A stretch of 64,000 nt of DNA from Aliivibrio fischeri ATCC 7744 = JCM 18803 = DSM 507 (GCF_023983475.1 NZ_CP092712.1:2906860-2970859); one strand, 5' to 3'. Positions 32,129 through 42,988 are shown, counted from the stretch's first letter. Notes: generated by a model from the sequence alone, not told the origin. Numbers and translations: made by a program.

Positions 32129-33112
32129 ATGTCTGAACACGCTTTTAATTTCAGTACGCTTACCCCTGATTTACTCTGGAATGCTCTTGCTGATATCGGC
32201 ATTAGAGCAGAGTCAGGTTTTCTTGCTTTAAACAGTTATGAAAACCGTGTCTATCAATTTACCGACGAAGAACGACGTCGTTATGTTGTGAAGTTTTATC
32301 GCCCACAACGTTGGTCTGAAGCGCAAATTCTTGAAGAACACTTATTTGCTCGACAACTTGTTCAACAAGATATTCCAATCGCTGCACCATTGGAAATTAA
32401 CGGCAAAACCCTACACTCAGCCAATGGTTATTGGTTTGCACTTTTTGACAGCTTAGGAGGCCGCACATTTGAGGTCGATAATTTTGATCAACTAGAGTGG
32501 GTGGGACGCTTTTTAGGCCGCATTCATAAAGTAGGGGAATCCGAGTTATTTCAACATCGTCCAACAATAGGGTTAGATGAGTACTTGTACCAACCAAGAA
32601 AACTATTAGAAAACAGCTCGTTTATCCCGACACATTTAGAAAATAGCTTTTTCTCTGATATGGATATGTTGATTCAACAAATCGAACAACACTGGCAACC
32701 AAGTAAATCCATTCGACTGCACGGTGATTGTCACCCTAGCAATATTTTATGGCGTGATGGTCCATTATTTGTTGATTTAGATGACGCCAGAAATGGCCCT
32801 GCCGCACAAGATATCTGGATGCTGTTAAATGGTGATCGCCAAGATAAGCTTGTTCAGTTAGATATTTTGTTGGAATCTTATTCTGAGTTTTGCGATTTTG
32901 ACCACAACCAGTTGAAACTAATTGAACCTTTACGTGGTCTACGAATGGTGCACTACATGGCATGGCTTGCAAAACGTTGGCAAGATCCTGCTTTTCCTAT
33001 TGCATTTCCATGGTTTGCCGACGCAAAATACTGGGAAAGTCAGGTACTCGGATTTAAAGAACAAATAGCCGCATTAAACGATGCACCTTTAGAACTGATG
33101 CCACAATGGTAA
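32129..33112 (+). CDS. srkA: Stress response kinase A (YihE/RdoA)
   Basis: 327 aa (E. coli 328). An APH/choline-kinase-like fold with RYVVKFYRPQRW (ATP-binding lysine), the catalytic-loop motif LHGDCHPSNILW and the metal-binding VDLDDARNGP. The E. coli protein is a Ser/Thr kinase that counteracts stress-induced death and MazEF-type lethality. I start at ATG 32129 (MSEHAFNFSTLTPD); another in-frame ATG lies two codons upstream (32123). The open frame beginning at 32084 would span the terminator and is rejected. dsbA follows after 40 bp, as in E. coli. Confidence 0.93.
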   Translation: MSEHAFNFSTLTPDLLWNALADIGIRAESGFLALNSYENRVYQFTDEERRRYVVKFYRPQRWSEAQILEEHLFARQLVQQDIPIAAPLEINGKTLHSANGYWFALFDSLGGRTFEVDNFDQLEWVGRFLGRIHKVGESELFQHRPTIGLDEYLYQPRKLLENSSFIPTHLENSFFSDMDMLIQQIEQHWQPSKSIRLHGDCHPSNILWRDGPLFVDLDDARNGPAAQDIWMLLNGDRQDKLVQLDILLESYSEFCDFDHNQLKLIEPLRGLRMVHYMAWLAKRWQDPAFPIAFPWFADAKYWESQVLGFKEQIAALNDAPLELMPQW

Positions 33113-33152
33113 AATATAATACTAATCACAAATGGATTGGAGAGAGTTACAC

Positions 33153-33755
33153 ATGATGAAGAAAATGATGGCACTGTTTGGTGCTTTAGTACTGAGTTTT
33201 TCAGTAAATGCAGCAAACTTTACAGAAGGCGATTACTACAAAGTTCTTGACCTACCTGAATCCAAAACACCGACAGTGAATGAATTTTTCTCTTTTTACT
33301 GCCCACATTGTAATAGCTTTGAACCGCTTATTCAGGGTCTAAAGAAAACACTACCAGATAATGCAACGTTTAAGAAAACTCACGTTTCATTCATGGGTGG
33401 ACCAATGGGTTTATCAATGAGTAAAGCCTATGCAACAATGGTTTCTCTAGGTATCGAAGATAAAATGGTTCCTGTTTTCTTCAACCGTATCCATACAATG
33501 AACAAACCACCACGTAATGAAAAAGAAATTCGTCAGATCTTCCTAGATGAAGGCGTTAACGCTGATGAATTCGACGGTACATACAATAGCTTTGCTATTA
33601 ACTCTATGGTTAACCGTTTTGATAAATCATTCCAAGACAGTGGATTAACTGGTGTTCCTGCATTAATCGTTAACAACAAATACCTTGTTGAAACGGGCAA
33701 AATCAAAAGCGCTGATGAGTACTACGAGTTAGTAAACTGGTTACTTAAAAAGTAA
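33153..33755 (+). CDS. dsbA: Periplasmic thiol:disulfide oxidoreductase DsbA
   Basis: 200 aa with a signal peptide (about residues 1-20, ending SVNAA). The thioredoxin-fold active site C50-P-H-C53 is in [12 protein letters not shown], a helical insertion follows, and the cis-proline loop is TGVPALIVN. It forms disulfides in exported proteins and in Vibrio is needed for toxin and pilus folding. ATG 33153 with GGAGAG upstream is preferred over the longer frame at 33132, which would spoil the signal peptide. It is co-directional with srkA. Confidence 0.96.
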   Translation: MMKKMMALFGALVLSFSVNAANFTEGDYYKVLDLPESKTPTVNEFFSFYCPHCNSFEPLIQGLKKTLPDNATFKKTHVSFMGGPMGLSMSKAYATMVSLGIEDKMVPVFFNRIHTMNKPPRNEKEIRQIFLDEGVNADEFDGTYNSFAINSMVNRFDKSFQDSGLTGVPALIVNNKYLVETGKIKSADEYYELVNWLLKK

Positions 33756-33773
33756 AAAATAAACAAATAAAAA

Positions 33774-33800
33774 GGGAGCGAATTATCGCTCCCTTTTTTT
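33774..33800. terminator. Bidirectional terminator between dsbA and yihG
   Basis: GGGAGCGA (33774-33781), loop ATTA, TCGCTCCC (33786-33793), flanked by A- and T-tracts, so usable from both converging genes. Confidence 0.88.
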
Positions 33801-34674
33801 ATTCTTTGGTTTTTAAAACACCTTGAAGGTACTCATCTTTTTCTTTCCATAAGTCGTTTACCCACTTATGAAAACCACGCTTAAAGGTTTTATCTCCAAA
33901 GTAATCGCCATTCACTTTTTCATCATTTGGATGCAAGTTAATACGAACAACAACTTTGGTTAATTTCCCTTGTAGCATATCGATAAATGGTGATTCTTGG
34001 TTATCAGGATACGCAAGTGTGACATCAACAATCCCATCAAATAGTTCACCCATCGCTGAAAGAGTAAAAGCGATACCACCAACCTTTGGCTTAAACAAAT
34101 GTTGGTAAGGTGTTCTTGCTTCTTTTAGCTTTTCAGGTGTCGCTCGGGTTCCCTCAACAAAATTAACCACCGTTGTAGGAACAGCTCGAAAGTTTTCACA
34201 AGACTTTTGAATCGCTTTAAAATCATCTTCACGACGTTCAGGATCTCGGCGCATAAATGGCATATCCGCTCCCCAACACGCAAGTCCTACAAAAGGAACG
34301 TAAAGCAATTCATGCTTCAAAAAGAACTTAGTCATAGGTATTTTATCTTTCATTACCGAAGACAAAATAACAATATCAGCCCAGCTCACGTGGTTTGATA
34401 ACAAAAGATACCAATTATCTTGAGATAAGCTTTCACCGTCTTCAATCTCCCACTCAATATTATTATTAATATTAAGCATCCACAGATTTAATGTAGCCCA
34501 TCCCCATAATGTTTTATTTGCCATAGATACCGTAATTTTTTTCACGATACCAAAAGGAAGAAGTAATTTAATTATTGCAAAGAAGCTGATAATTAAAGAT
34601 GTTAATGCTGTATTTAGCATTACAAGTAATACACTGATAACCAGCCTAATATTAGCAATCATAGAACTCTTCAT
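33799..34674 (-). CDS. yihG: Acyltransferase YihG (PlsC-like family)
   Basis: About 291 aa. An N-terminal hydrophobic region (two membrane segments within about residues 1-50) precedes the glycerol-3-phosphate acyltransferase motifs: NHVSWADIV (HX4D), FMRRD, and FVEGTR (block III). It closely follows the layout of E. coli YihG (LLSNHVSWADI, VGLACW-DMPFMRR, VNFVEGTR). It acylates lysophospholipids in related proteins. The start is uncertain: the frame opens at TTG 34752; I prefer ATG 34674 (MKSSMIANIRL), just before the hydrophobic segment, and ATG 34662 is also possible. Confidence 0.85.
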   Translation of the reverse strand: MKSSMIANIRLVISVLLVMLNTALTSLIISFFAIIKLLLPFGIVKKITVSMANKTLWGWATLNLWMLNINNNIEWEIEDGESLSQDNWYLLLSNHVSWADIVILSSVMKDKIPMTKFFLKHELLYVPFVGLACWGADMPFMRRDPERREDDFKAIQKSCENFRAVPTTVVNFVEGTRATPEKLKEARTPYQHLFKPKVGGIAFTLSAMGELFDGIVDVTLAYPDNQESPFIDMLQGKLTKVVVRINLHPNDEKVNGDYFGDKTFKRGFHKWVNDLWKEKDEYLQGVLKTKE

Positions 34675-34760
34675 TTGTAGATTAGAGTGAATATTATCCA
34701 CATGATAACAAGTCAGGCCTTCTTTTGTGAGTAATCTTTCATTACATCTCAATTAATAGA

Positions 34761-36287
34761 TTAGACCGCTTGTGCAGATAATTGTTTTAATAATCGATCC
34801 ATAGCTCGATAACCAACAGCTTCAGCTAAGTGGATTCGTTGAATTTTATCTTCCGCAGATAAATCAGCAATAGTACGCGCGACCTTAATAATCCGATGAT
34901 AAGCACGAATAGATAATCCTAACTGATGTAGCGTATTTTCTAAAAATGCAGCATCTTCTTTATCTAGTGGGCAGTGCTTTTCAATTTCTCGACTTCCTAA
35001 TAGCGCATTCACTTTACCATTACGCTCTAACATGCGAGCACGAGCCTGTAAAACTCGATGTTTTACTTCTTGCGTGCTTTCACCTCTATCTCCACCTTCG
35101 GTTAGCGTTCCCTTCGGCAATAGTGGTATTTCTAATGACATATCAAAACGATCTAACAAGGGGCCAGATATTCGATTAAGGTAACGTAAAATCAACTGTG
35201 GATTGGTTCGCGTTTGGTTCCCCTCATAATAACCTGTAGGGCTAGGATTTAATGCTCCGACCAATTGAAAACGTGCAGGAAAACGTGTTTTACTCGCAGC
35301 GCGTGAGATGACTATCTCACCAGATTCTAGTGGTTCCCGCAGTGAATCAAGCACTTTTCTTTCAAACTCCGGCATCTCATCTAAAAATAAAATGCCATTA
35401 TGAGCTAATGATATTTCTCCCGGTCGTGGAATAGAGCCACCACCCACTAATGCCGCCATAGAGCTAGAATGATGAGGTGAACGAAAAGGGCGGGCTCGCC
35501 AATTAGATTCTGTAATATTTTGATGAGTTAACGAGGCCACCGCAGCCGTTTCTAACGCTTCATCATTGGTCATTTCAGGCAATAAGTCACTCATACGAGA
35601 AGCCAACATAGTTTTACCTGTACCTGGAGGCCCTAAGTACAATAAATTATGTCCTCCAGCGGCTGCTATCTCTAACGCTCGCTTACCTTGCTGTTGACCA
35701 ATAATATCTTGTAGGTCACGTTCTAAAGATAAGGATTGCTCTTCAAGTTGAGGAGTAGTTAATAAACTGAGTTGCTGCTGTCCACACAAAAAACCACACA
35801 CAGCTAGTAGGTGAGGCGCAGATTTATGAATATCCTTTCCAACCAACGCAGCCTGATCACCATTATCATCAGGAACAACTAAGCAACGTTTAGCATTAAG
35901 TGAAGCTAAGGCGGCAGGTAAAACACCTTTTACTCGACGTAACTCACCAGAAAGAGCCAACTCACCAACAAATTCATGACCATCCAATTTATTTTCAGGT
36001 ATTTGATCTGATGCTGCTAAGATCCCAAGCGCAATAGGAAGATCAAATCGTCCACCTTCTTTTGGAAGATCCGCAGGAGCTAAATTAACGGTGATCTTTT
36101 TAGATGGAAACTCAAAGTTGGCATTAATGATTGCACTTCTTACTCTATCTTTTGCTTCTTTTACTGTTGTTTCAGGTAAGCCAACCAGACTAAATCCTGG
36201 CATCCCATTACTAATATGAACTTCAACCGTCACCGGTGGTGCTTCTACACCTACACAAGCTCGACTGTGTATTATTGCTAATCCCAT
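34761..36287 (-). CDS. comM: ComM (YifB) Mg-chelatase-like helicase
   Basis: 508 aa. An N-terminal Lon-protease-like fold region (to about residue 180, MGLAIIHSRACVGVEAPPVTVEV) precedes the MCM-type AAA+ core with Walker A GPPGTGKTML, Walker B ILFLDEMPEF and an arginine-finger region. The C-terminal region contains RAYHRIIKVARTIADL. ComM is a hexameric helicase that promotes branch migration during natural transformation in Vibrio. Together with dprA it indicates competence machinery. It lies divergent from the ilv leader. Confidence 0.94.
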   Translation of the reverse strand: MGLAIIHSRACVGVEAPPVTVEVHISNGMPGFSLVGLPETTVKEAKDRVRSAIINANFEFPSKKITVNLAPADLPKEGGRFDLPIALGILAASDQIPENKLDGHEFVGELALSGELRRVKGVLPAALASLNAKRCLVVPDDNGDQAALVGKDIHKSAPHLLAVCGFLCGQQQLSLLTTPQLEEQSLSLERDLQDIIGQQQGKRALEIAAAGGHNLLYLGPPGTGKTMLASRMSDLLPEMTNDEALETAAVASLTHQNITESNWRARPFRSPHHSSSMAALVGGGSIPRPGEISLAHNGILFLDEMPEFERKVLDSLREPLESGEIVISRAASKTRFPARFQLVGALNPSPTGYYEGNQTRTNPQLILRYLNRISGPLLDRFDMSLEIPLLPKGTLTEGGDRGESTQEVKHRVLQARARMLERNGKVNALLGSREIEKHCPLDKEDAAFLENTLHQLGLSIRAYHRIIKVARTIADLSAEDKIQRIHLAEAVGYRAMDRLLKQLSAQAV

Positions 36288-36475
36288 TTATCTACCCAAC
36301 TTATTTGATTAAAGACCAATCTGTACTGATTTTATGTTTTTGTTATATATAAGCGCTAAATGAACAAGAATTGTGAATTAAATGATAGTTTTTTCTTGTC
36401 ATGAGAGCCATGTCTGTGTTACCACTAAGTTAATGTAACGAAATATCAAAAAGAAAACGTTTACGGATAGATTAA

Positions 36476-36565
36476 ATGACCTTTTTTGCTCAACTGAATA
36501 TTCTGATTATTAACATTCTAGTGGTGATTCTGGTCACCGCTCGGGGATGTGTGAGCAAAAAATAG
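36476..36565 (+). CDS. ilvL: ilv operon leader peptide
   Basis: 29 aa, MTFFAQLNILIINILVVILV then TARGCVSKK. Thirteen of 29 residues are Ile, Leu or Val, clustered at positions 7-20. It sits directly before an intrinsic terminator and the ilvG gene, so it acts as the ribosome-stalling sensor for branched-chain aminoacyl-tRNA supply. The sequence differs from E. coli IlvL but its composition and position are the same. Confidence 0.9.
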   Translation: MTFFAQLNILIINILVVILVTARGCVSKK

Positions 36566-36580
36566 AGTTACAAGCACACT

Positions 36581-36617
36581 AAAAACCCCCAAGCCAACAA
36601 GCAAGGGGGTTTTTTTA
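36581..36617 (+). terminator. Attenuator of the ilvGMEDA operon
   Basis: AAAAACCCCC (36581-36590) pairs with GGGGGTTTTT (36605-36614), and Ts continue to 36617. A competing antiterminator is visible: CGGGGATGTGTG (36542-36553, inside the leader-peptide end) can pair with CACAC (36576-36580) and CCCC (36586-36589), masking the terminator's left arm when the ribosome stalls in the Ile/Leu/Val codons. Confidence 0.88.
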
Positions 36618-36694
36618 TAAGTTCAGGAAGATAAATGGGGGCACATGATGTGCAAGAGAAAACAGACAACCACTCACGCAGGGAGCGAAAGAGT

Positions 36695-38341
36695 ATGAAT
36701 GGCTCACAGTTAGTAGTTAAAGCCTTAAGAGACGAAGGGATTAAAACTGTCTTTGGTTATCCTGGTGGGGCGATCATGCCTATTTATGATGCATTATATG
36801 ATGGCGGCGTTGAACACATCTTATGTCGTCATGAACAAGGTGCAGCAATGGCTGCAATAGGAATGGCAAGAGCAAGTAAGGATGTTGCGGTATGCCTTGC
36901 AACATCAGGCCCAGGAGCAACAAACCTAATTACAGGTCTTGCTGATGCCATGTTAGATTCCATTCCTCTTGTTGCTATCACAGGTCAAGTGGCGAGTAAT
37001 TTAATCGGTACTGATGCTTTCCAAGAAATGGATGTCATCGGTATGTCTCTCTCATGTACTAAACACAGTTATTTGGTTACTGATATCAATGAACTTGCTC
37101 CTGTGATTGCTGAAGCATTTGAGGTAGCAAAGTCAGGACGTCCCGGACCGGTACTCATTGATATAGCCAAAGATGTGCAACTCGCTGAAGCCCCAGTTAC
37201 TTCTCTTCCATATTTTGAAGCGCCTAGTATCCCTGTTGTTGTTCCTGAAGCCATTGAAGCTGCAGAGGTATTACTAAGAGCCAGCAATAAACCCGTATTG
37301 TATGTGGGTGGTGGTGTTCAACTGGCACACGCAACCGACTCTGTTCGTGATTTTTTAATTAATAATCCAATGCCTTCAGTGAGTACATTAAAAGGCTTAG
37401 GTTCTATCGAAAGACACGATCCTCACTATCTTGGTATGGTAGGTATGCACGGCACGAAAGCTGCTAACTTAATCGTTCAAGAATCCGATTTATTAATTGT
37501 TGTTGGTGCCCGTTTCGATGACCGTGTGACAGGAAAATTAGAAAGCTTTGCTCCTCATGCGAAAGTAATCCATATCGATATAGATGCCGCAGAATTCAAT
37601 AAGCTTCGTCACGCTCATTCAACACTACGCGGTGATATCAAGGTTATTCTTCCTCAATTGAAACTAGAGCAAGACCTAACCCCTTGGTTAGAGCATGTAT
37701 CTTCTCTTCGTTCTGAATTTAAATGGCGCTACGATCACCCAGGTGAATTAATTTATGCCCCTCTGCTACTAAAGCAACTTTCTGACATGATGCCAGACAG
37801 CGCTATCGTATCGACAGATGTAGGCCAACATCAAATGTGGGCAGCTCAACATATCCAACCTCGAGCTCCTGAAAATTACCTAACCTCCGCAGGCCTTGGC
37901 ACCATGGGGTTTGGGTTACCCGCAGCGATGGGAGCAAAAGTGGCTCGTCCTGATGATCAATCTATTCTGATTTCAGGTGATGGTTCTTTCATGATGAATG
38001 TACAAGAACTCGGCACGATTAAGCGTAAACAAATCCCTGTAAAGATGGTTCTTATTAATAACCAACGTTTAGGCATGGTTCGCCAATGGCAATCATTATT
38101 TTTTGATGGCCGCCACAGTGAAACCATTCTTGATGATAATCCTGATTTTGTTGCTCTTGCTGCCGCCTTTGGTATTCCTGGAAAAACCATCACAATAAAA
38201 GAAGAAGTAGAACCCGCTTTAAAAGAAATGCTTGAAAGCGATACGGCTTATCTGCTGCATGTTCTTATTTCAGAAGAAGAAAACGTATGGCCTTTGGTTC
38301 CGCCAGGTGCTGCAAACCAAGATATGGTGGAGGGAGAATAA
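36695..38341 (+). CDS. ilvG: Acetolactate synthase II large subunit
   Basis: 548 aa (E. coli IlvG 548). ThDP-dependent enzyme with the N-terminal pyrimidine-binding domain ([15 protein letters not shown], catalytic glutamate in [12 protein letters not shown]), the central FAD/DHS-like domain ([18 protein letters not shown]) and the C-terminal ThDP domain ([14 protein letters not shown]). It condenses pyruvate with pyruvate or 2-oxobutyrate. I start at ATG 36695; the frame opens 20 codons earlier but those residues are not in the family. It is intact, unlike the frameshifted ilvG of E. coli K-12. It overlaps ilvM by one base. Confidence 0.96.
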   Translation: MNGSQLVVKALRDEGIKTVFGYPGGAIMPIYDALYDGGVEHILCRHEQGAAMAAIGMARASKDVAVCLATSGPGATNLITGLADAMLDSIPLVAITGQVASNLIGTDAFQEMDVIGMSLSCTKHSYLVTDINELAPVIAEAFEVAKSGRPGPVLIDIAKDVQLAEAPVTSLPYFEAPSIPVVVPEAIEAAEVLLRASNKPVLYVGGGVQLAHATDSVRDFLINNPMPSVSTLKGLGSIERHDPHYLGMVGMHGTKAANLIVQESDLLIVVGARFDDRVTGKLESFAPHAKVIHIDIDAAEFNKLRHAHSTLRGDIKVILPQLKLEQDLTPWLEHVSSLRSEFKWRYDHPGELIYAPLLLKQLSDMMPDSAIVSTDVGQHQMWAAQHIQPRAPENYLTSAGLGTMGFGLPAAMGAKVARPDDQSILISGDGSFMMNVQELGTIKRKQIPVKMVLINNQRLGMVRQWQSLFFDGRHSETILDDNPDFVALAAAFGIPGKTITIKEEVEPALKEMLESDTAYLLHVLISEEENVWPLVPPGAANQDMVEGE

Positions 38342-38586
38342 TGCAACGTTATATTTTAGAGATTGAAGCTAACGATAGACCGGTTTTATTAGAACGTGTA
38401 TTACGCGTTATCCGTCACCGTGGTTTTATCATCAAGCAAGTATTAGCAACACAAAATCAAGCCAGCAAAGTAGCTGCAATTGAAATCATCGTAGAAAGTG
38501 ACCGACCAATTAGCCTTCTTACTAATCAAATAGAAAAGCTTTGGGATATTACCGCCGTTAACGTTTCTACATTACATCGCGCATAA
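38341..38586 (+). CDS. ilvM: Acetolactate synthase II small (regulatory) subunit
   Basis: 81 aa, a single ACT-like domain ([21 protein letters not shown] ... LTNQIEKLWDITAV). It partners IlvG to activate the enzyme; the isozyme II small subunit is short and valine-resistant in E. coli. ATG 38341 overlaps the ilvG stop (TAATG), indicating translational coupling. The open frame beginning at 38287 lies inside ilvG and is not the real start. Confidence 0.93.
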   Translation: MQRYILEIEANDRPVLLERVLRVIRHRGFIIKQVLATQNQASKVAAIEIIVESDRPISLLTNQIEKLWDITAVNVSTLHRA

Positions 38587-38598
38587 GGATTAGTGACA

Positions 38599-39546
38599 AT
38601 GTCAAAGACAGCAGATTTTATTTGGTTTAATGGTGAGATGGTTCCTTGGGCAGACGCAAATGTGCACGTTCTGACTCACGCAATGCATTATGGAACATCC
38701 GTTTTTGAAGGGGTGCGTTGTTATAACACGCCAAATGGTCCAATTATTTTCCGCCACCCAGAGCACGCAAAACGTTTAAAAAATTCCGCTAAAATTTATC
38801 GCTTCCCAATTCCATATACTGAAGAAGAAATTATGGAAGCAACACGTGAAACCTTACGTCAAAACAAACTCGATTCTGCTTATATTCGTCCTTTGGGCTT
38901 TGTAGGAAATGTAGGTTTAGGTGTTTGCCCACCAGAAAATACGGAAATGGAACTCATTATTGCTGCATTCCCATGGGGATCTTACCTAGGGGAAGAAGCA
39001 TTAGAAAATGGGGTTGATGCCATGATTTCAAGTTGGAACCGTGCTGCACCAAATACCATTCCAACCGCAGCAAAAGCAGGTGGTAACTATTTATCTTCTT
39101 TATTAGTTGGTGGTGAAGCCCGTCGTCATGGTTACGATGAAGGTATTGCTTTAAGTGTTGATGGCTATCTTTCTGAAGGTGCTGGTGAAAACCTATTTGT
39201 TGTTCGTGATGGTATTCTTTCTACACCACCAGCAACCAGTGCCATCTTACCGGGAATAACTCGAGACTCTATCATGACGCTTGCAAAAGATATGGGGTAT
39301 GAAATTCGCGAAGAAAACATCGCACGCGAAGCGCTATATCTTGCAGACGAAGTATTTATGACAGGCACAGCGGCTGAAATCGTTCCAGTACGCTCTGTTG
39401 ACAAGATTACCGTTGGTGAAGGTAAACGTGGTCCTATCACAAAAGAGATCCAAGCCGCTTACTTTGGTCTGTTCAATGGAACAACCGAAGATAAATGGGG
39501 TTGGTTAGATTACGTATACCCAGAAAATGCACCATCAGCTAAATAA
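38599..39546 (+). CDS. ilvE: Branched-chain amino acid aminotransferase
   Basis: 315 aa (E. coli 309). PLP class IV fold with [27 protein letters not shown], the [19 protein letters not shown] segment containing the Schiff-base lysine region, and GAGENLFVV. It catalyses the last step of Ile, Val and Leu synthesis. ATG 38599 follows AAGGAT; an in-frame GTG two codons earlier is less likely. Third gene of ilvGMEDA. Confidence 0.96.
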   Translation: MSKTADFIWFNGEMVPWADANVHVLTHAMHYGTSVFEGVRCYNTPNGPIIFRHPEHAKRLKNSAKIYRFPIPYTEEEIMEATRETLRQNKLDSAYIRPLGFVGNVGLGVCPPENTEMELIIAAFPWGSYLGEEALENGVDAMISSWNRAAPNTIPTAAKAGGNYLSSLLVGGEARRHGYDEGIALSVDGYLSEGAGENLFVVRDGILSTPPATSAILPGITRDSIMTLAKDMGYEIREENIAREALYLADEVFMTGTAAEIVPVRSVDKITVGEGKRGPITKEIQAAYFGLFNGTTEDKWGWLDYVYPENAPSAK

Positions 39547-39563
39547 TTTATAAGGATATAACA

Positions 39564-41405
39564 ATGCCTACTTATCGTTCAGCCACCACCACTCACGGAC
39601 GTAACATGGCCGGAGCACGCGCTTTATGGCGTGCAACTGGCGTTAAAGAAGATGACTTTGGTAAACCAATCATTGCTGTTGTTAACTCATTTACTCAATT
39701 TGTTCCGGGTCACGTACATCTTAAAGACATGGGACAACTTGTTGCTGGCGAAATAGAAAAAGCCGGAGGTATCGCCAAAGAGTTTAATACTATCGCCGTT
39801 GATGATGGTATCGCTATGGGTCACGGTGGCATGCTTTATTCTCTGCCATCACGCGAACTCATTGCAGACTCTGTTGAATACATGGTTAATGCTCACTGTG
39901 CTGATGCTATGGTATGTATTTCTAACTGCGACAAAATTACCCCAGGAATGATGATGGCTGCAATGCGTCTTAACATTCCAGTAATTTTTGTGTCAGGCGG
40001 CCCAATGGAAGCAGGAAAAACTAAGCTTTCAGATCAAATAATCAAACTGGATCTTGTTGATGCAATGATCCAAGGTGCCGATCCCACAGTTTCCGATGCT
40101 CAAAGTGAGCAGATCGAGCGTTCTGCTTGTCCAACTTGTGGATCGTGTTCAGGAATGTTCACGGCTAACTCAATGAACTGTTTAACCGAAGCACTCGGTT
40201 TATCTCAACCAGGTAATGGCTCAATGCTCGCTACTCACGCCGATCGCGAGCAGCTGTTTATTAATGCTGGTAAACGTATTGTTGAATTAACAAAGCGTTA
40301 TTATGAGCAAGATGATGAATCAGCACTTCCAAGAAATATTGCCGACCGTGCTGCATTTGAAAATGCCATGGCACTTGATATCGCAATGGGTGGTTCTAGT
40401 AATACCGTTCTTCACCTTTTAGCTTCCGCTCAAGAAGGCGAAATTGATTTCGATATGGGTGACATTGATGAGATGTCTCGTCGAGTACCTCACTTGTGTA
40501 AAGTCGCTCCATCAACACCTAAATACCATATGGAAGATGTTCACCGAGCAGGTGGTGTAATGGCTATCCTTGGTGAGTTAGATAGAGCAGGGCTTCTGAA
40601 CAATCAAACAAAAACGGTTCTTGGCTTAACCATGCAAGAGCAACTTGCACAATACGATATTATGCAAACTGAAGACGAAGAGATCCTTAAATTCTTCCGT
40701 GCAGGACCAGCAGGGATCCGAACAACAAAAGCATTCTCGCAAGATTGCCGTTGGGATCGCCTTGATGACGACCGAAAAGAAGGGTGTATTCGAACCAAAG
40801 AAAATGCCTTTAGCCAAGAAGGTGGTCTCGCCGTTCTATCTGGCAATATCGCGGTTGATGGTTGTATTGTAAAAACCGCCGGCGTTGATGAAGAAAATCT
40901 AAAGTTCCAAGGTCCAGCCATTGTTTTTGAAAGCCAAGACTCAGCGGTAGAAGGCATTTTAGGTGGAAAAGTTAAAGCAGGTGAAGTCGTTGTTATTCGT
41001 TACGAAGGTCCAAAGGGTGGTCCGGGTATGCAAGAAATGCTTTACCCAACCACTTACTTGAAATCAATGGGCTTAGGCAAAGCATGTGCGCTTCTCACTG
41101 ATGGTCGATTCTCTGGTGGTACATCAGGCCTATCTATAGGTCACGCATCTCCAGAAGCTGCAAGTGGTGGCACAATAGGTTTAGTTAACGATGGTGATAT
41201 CATTACCATCGATATCCCAAGCCGCTCAATTACGCTTGATGTACCAGAATCAGAACTGCAAGCTCGTCGAATAAAACAAGATGAACTCGGTTGGAAACCT
41301 GTCAATCGTCAACGTGAAGTCTCTTTTGCACTAAAAGCCTATGCAAGTATGGCAACCAGTGCAGATAAAGGTGCTGTACGTGATAAATCTAAGTTAGAAG
41401 GGTAA
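39564..41405 (+). CDS. ilvD: Dihydroxy-acid dehydratase
   Basis: 613 aa (E. coli 616). Iron-sulfur cluster cysteines lie in [12 protein letters not shown] and [17 protein letters not shown]. The substrate and Mg2+ region includes [13 protein letters not shown], and the C-terminal domain has [13 protein letters not shown]. It dehydrates the IlvC products to 2-keto acids. AAGGAT precedes ATG 39564. ilvA follows after 4 bp. Confidence 0.97.
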   Translation: MPTYRSATTTHGRNMAGARALWRATGVKEDDFGKPIIAVVNSFTQFVPGHVHLKDMGQLVAGEIEKAGGIAKEFNTIAVDDGIAMGHGGMLYSLPSRELIADSVEYMVNAHCADAMVCISNCDKITPGMMMAAMRLNIPVIFVSGGPMEAGKTKLSDQIIKLDLVDAMIQGADPTVSDAQSEQIERSACPTCGSCSGMFTANSMNCLTEALGLSQPGNGSMLATHADREQLFINAGKRIVELTKRYYEQDDESALPRNIADRAAFENAMALDIAMGGSSNTVLHLLASAQEGEIDFDMGDIDEMSRRVPHLCKVAPSTPKYHMEDVHRAGGVMAILGELDRAGLLNNQTKTVLGLTMQEQLAQYDIMQTEDEEILKFFRAGPAGIRTTKAFSQDCRWDRLDDDRKEGCIRTKENAFSQEGGLAVLSGNIAVDGCIVKTAGVDEENLKFQGPAIVFESQDSAVEGILGGKVKAGEVVVIRYEGPKGGPGMQEMLYPTTYLKSMGLGKACALLTDGRFSGGTSGLSIGHASPEAASGGTIGLVNDGDIITIDIPSRSITLDVPESELQARRIKQDELGWKPVNRQREVSFALKAYASMATSADKGAVRDKSKLEG

Positions 41406-41409
41406 GCCT

Positions 41410-42942
41410 ATGAGCAACTCTTCATATCAAACTGGCGCAGAATATCTGCGTCAGATCTTACGAGCGCCAATCTATGAAGTGGCAACAGTAACACCACTTC
41501 AAGATATGCCTCGTTTATCTGAGCGCATTAACAACCGAGTTCAGTTAAAGCGAGAAGACCGTCAACCGGTTCACTCCTTTAAACTTCGTGGTGCTTACAA
41601 TATGGTTGCAAATCTAACCCAAGAGCAAAAAAATGCTGGGGTTATTGCTGCATCTGCAGGAAATCACGCTCAAGGTATGGCGCTTTCAGGAACCAAGCTA
41701 GGCATTCAAACGACAATTGTGATGCCCAAAACGACACCTGATATCAAAGTTGAAGCCGTAAAAGGTTTTGGTGGTAATGTGGTTCTACATGGCAGTAATT
41801 TCGATGAAGCCAAAGCAGAAGCAGAACGCTTATCACAACTCCATGGTTATACTTTTGTACCTCCGTTTGATCACCCACTGGTGATTGCAGGTCAAGGAAC
41901 AATAGGTATGGAGATGCTGCAACAAAATGGTCATCTCGATTATATCTTTGTACCTGTTGGTGGTGGTGGTTTAGCCGCGGGTATTGCAGTGCTAATAAAA
42001 CAACTCATGCCTGAAATAAAAGTCATCGCTGTTGAGCCTGAAGACTCTTCTTGTTTAAAAGCGGCTTTAGATGCTGGTGAGCCTGTCATTCTTGATCAAG
42101 TGAGTATGTTTGCCGATGGTGTCGCTGTTAAACGTATTGGTGATGAAACTTTCCGTCTATGTCAAAAATACCTTGATGGCCATATCAGCGTATCGAGTGA
42201 TGAAATTTGTGCAGCGGTAAAAGATATTTTTGAAGATACAAGAGCGATTGCTGAACCCTCTGGTGCATTGGCATTAGCTGGTCTGAAAAAATTTGCAGAT
42301 CAACATCAATTAAAAAACAAACAACTAGGAACCGTACTTTCTGGTGCAAACACTAACTTCCATGGTTTACGTTACGTATCTGAGCGCTGTGAGCTAGGTG
42401 AAAAACGAGAAGGGCTATTGGCTGTTACTATTCCTGAACGTCAAGGTGCCTTCTTTGAGTTTTGTAATCTGATTGGTGGTAGAGCTGTTACTGAATTTAA
42501 CTACCGCTACAACGACGATAAGCTAGCTAACATTTTTGTTGGTGTTCGCTTACAAGAAGGGCAAGAAGAGCTTGATAACATCATTAATGATCTACAAAAG
42601 GGAGAATACCCGGTTGTTGATTTATCTGATGATGAAATGGCTAAGCTGCATATACGTTATATGATTGGTGGTAAACCATCAAAAACAATGCAAGAGCGTT
42701 TATACAGTTTTGAATTTCCAGAATACCCAGGAGCACTCGTTCGCTTCTTAAGTACTTTAGGTACTCACTGGAATATCAGTCTCTTCAATTATCGTAACCA
42801 CGGTGCAGATTATGGACGTGTGTTATGTGGTTTTGAGCTAACTGATTCTGATCTTGCTAGTTTTTCAAAACACCTTGAAGAGCTTGGTTATCAATGGAAA
42901 GATGAGACAGATAATCTAGCTTATCGATTCTTTTTATCCTAA
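41410..42942 (+). CDS. ilvA: Threonine deaminase (biosynthetic, allosteric)
   Basis: 510 aa (E. coli 514). The catalytic domain has the PLP lysine in HSFKLRGAYNM, the SAGNHAQGMAL motif and VGGGGLAAGIAV. The C-terminal regulatory region has two ACT-like subdomains (about residues 325-400 and 420-505), the second ending LEELGYQWKDETDNLAYRFFL. It makes 2-oxobutyrate for isoleucine and is inhibited by Ile and activated by Val in its family. Last gene of ilvGMEDA, followed by a terminator. Confidence 0.96.
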   Translation: MSNSSYQTGAEYLRQILRAPIYEVATVTPLQDMPRLSERINNRVQLKREDRQPVHSFKLRGAYNMVANLTQEQKNAGVIAASAGNHAQGMALSGTKLGIQTTIVMPKTTPDIKVEAVKGFGGNVVLHGSNFDEAKAEAERLSQLHGYTFVPPFDHPLVIAGQGTIGMEMLQQNGHLDYIFVPVGGGGLAAGIAVLIKQLMPEIKVIAVEPEDSSCLKAALDAGEPVILDQVSMFADGVAVKRIGDETFRLCQKYLDGHISVSSDEICAAVKDIFEDTRAIAEPSGALALAGLKKFADQHQLKNKQLGTVLSGANTNFHGLRYVSERCELGEKREGLLAVTIPERQGAFFEFCNLIGGRAVTEFNYRYNDDKLANIFVGVRLQEGQEELDNIINDLQKGEYPVVDLSDDEMAKLHIRYMIGGKPSKTMQERLYSFEFPEYPGALVRFLSTLGTHWNISLFNYRNHGADYGRVLCGFELTDSDLASFSKHLEELGYQWKDETDNLAYRFFLS

Positions 42943-42955
42943 GACCGTACGGCGT

Positions 42956-42988
42956 AATAAGGCTAAGTAAAATTTAGCCTTATTTTCA
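42956..42988 (+). terminator. Terminator of the ilvGMEDA operon
   Basis: AATAAGGCTAA (42956-42966), loop of 7, TTAGCCTTATT (42974-42984), followed by a short T-rich tail. It lies 14 bp after the ilvA stop. Confidence 0.82.

Noticed and set aside
34675..34752. N-terminal extension of YihG from the TTG at 34752
   Set aside because: It would put 26 polar residues before the membrane segment, lacks a ribosome-binding site and does not resemble the family N terminus.
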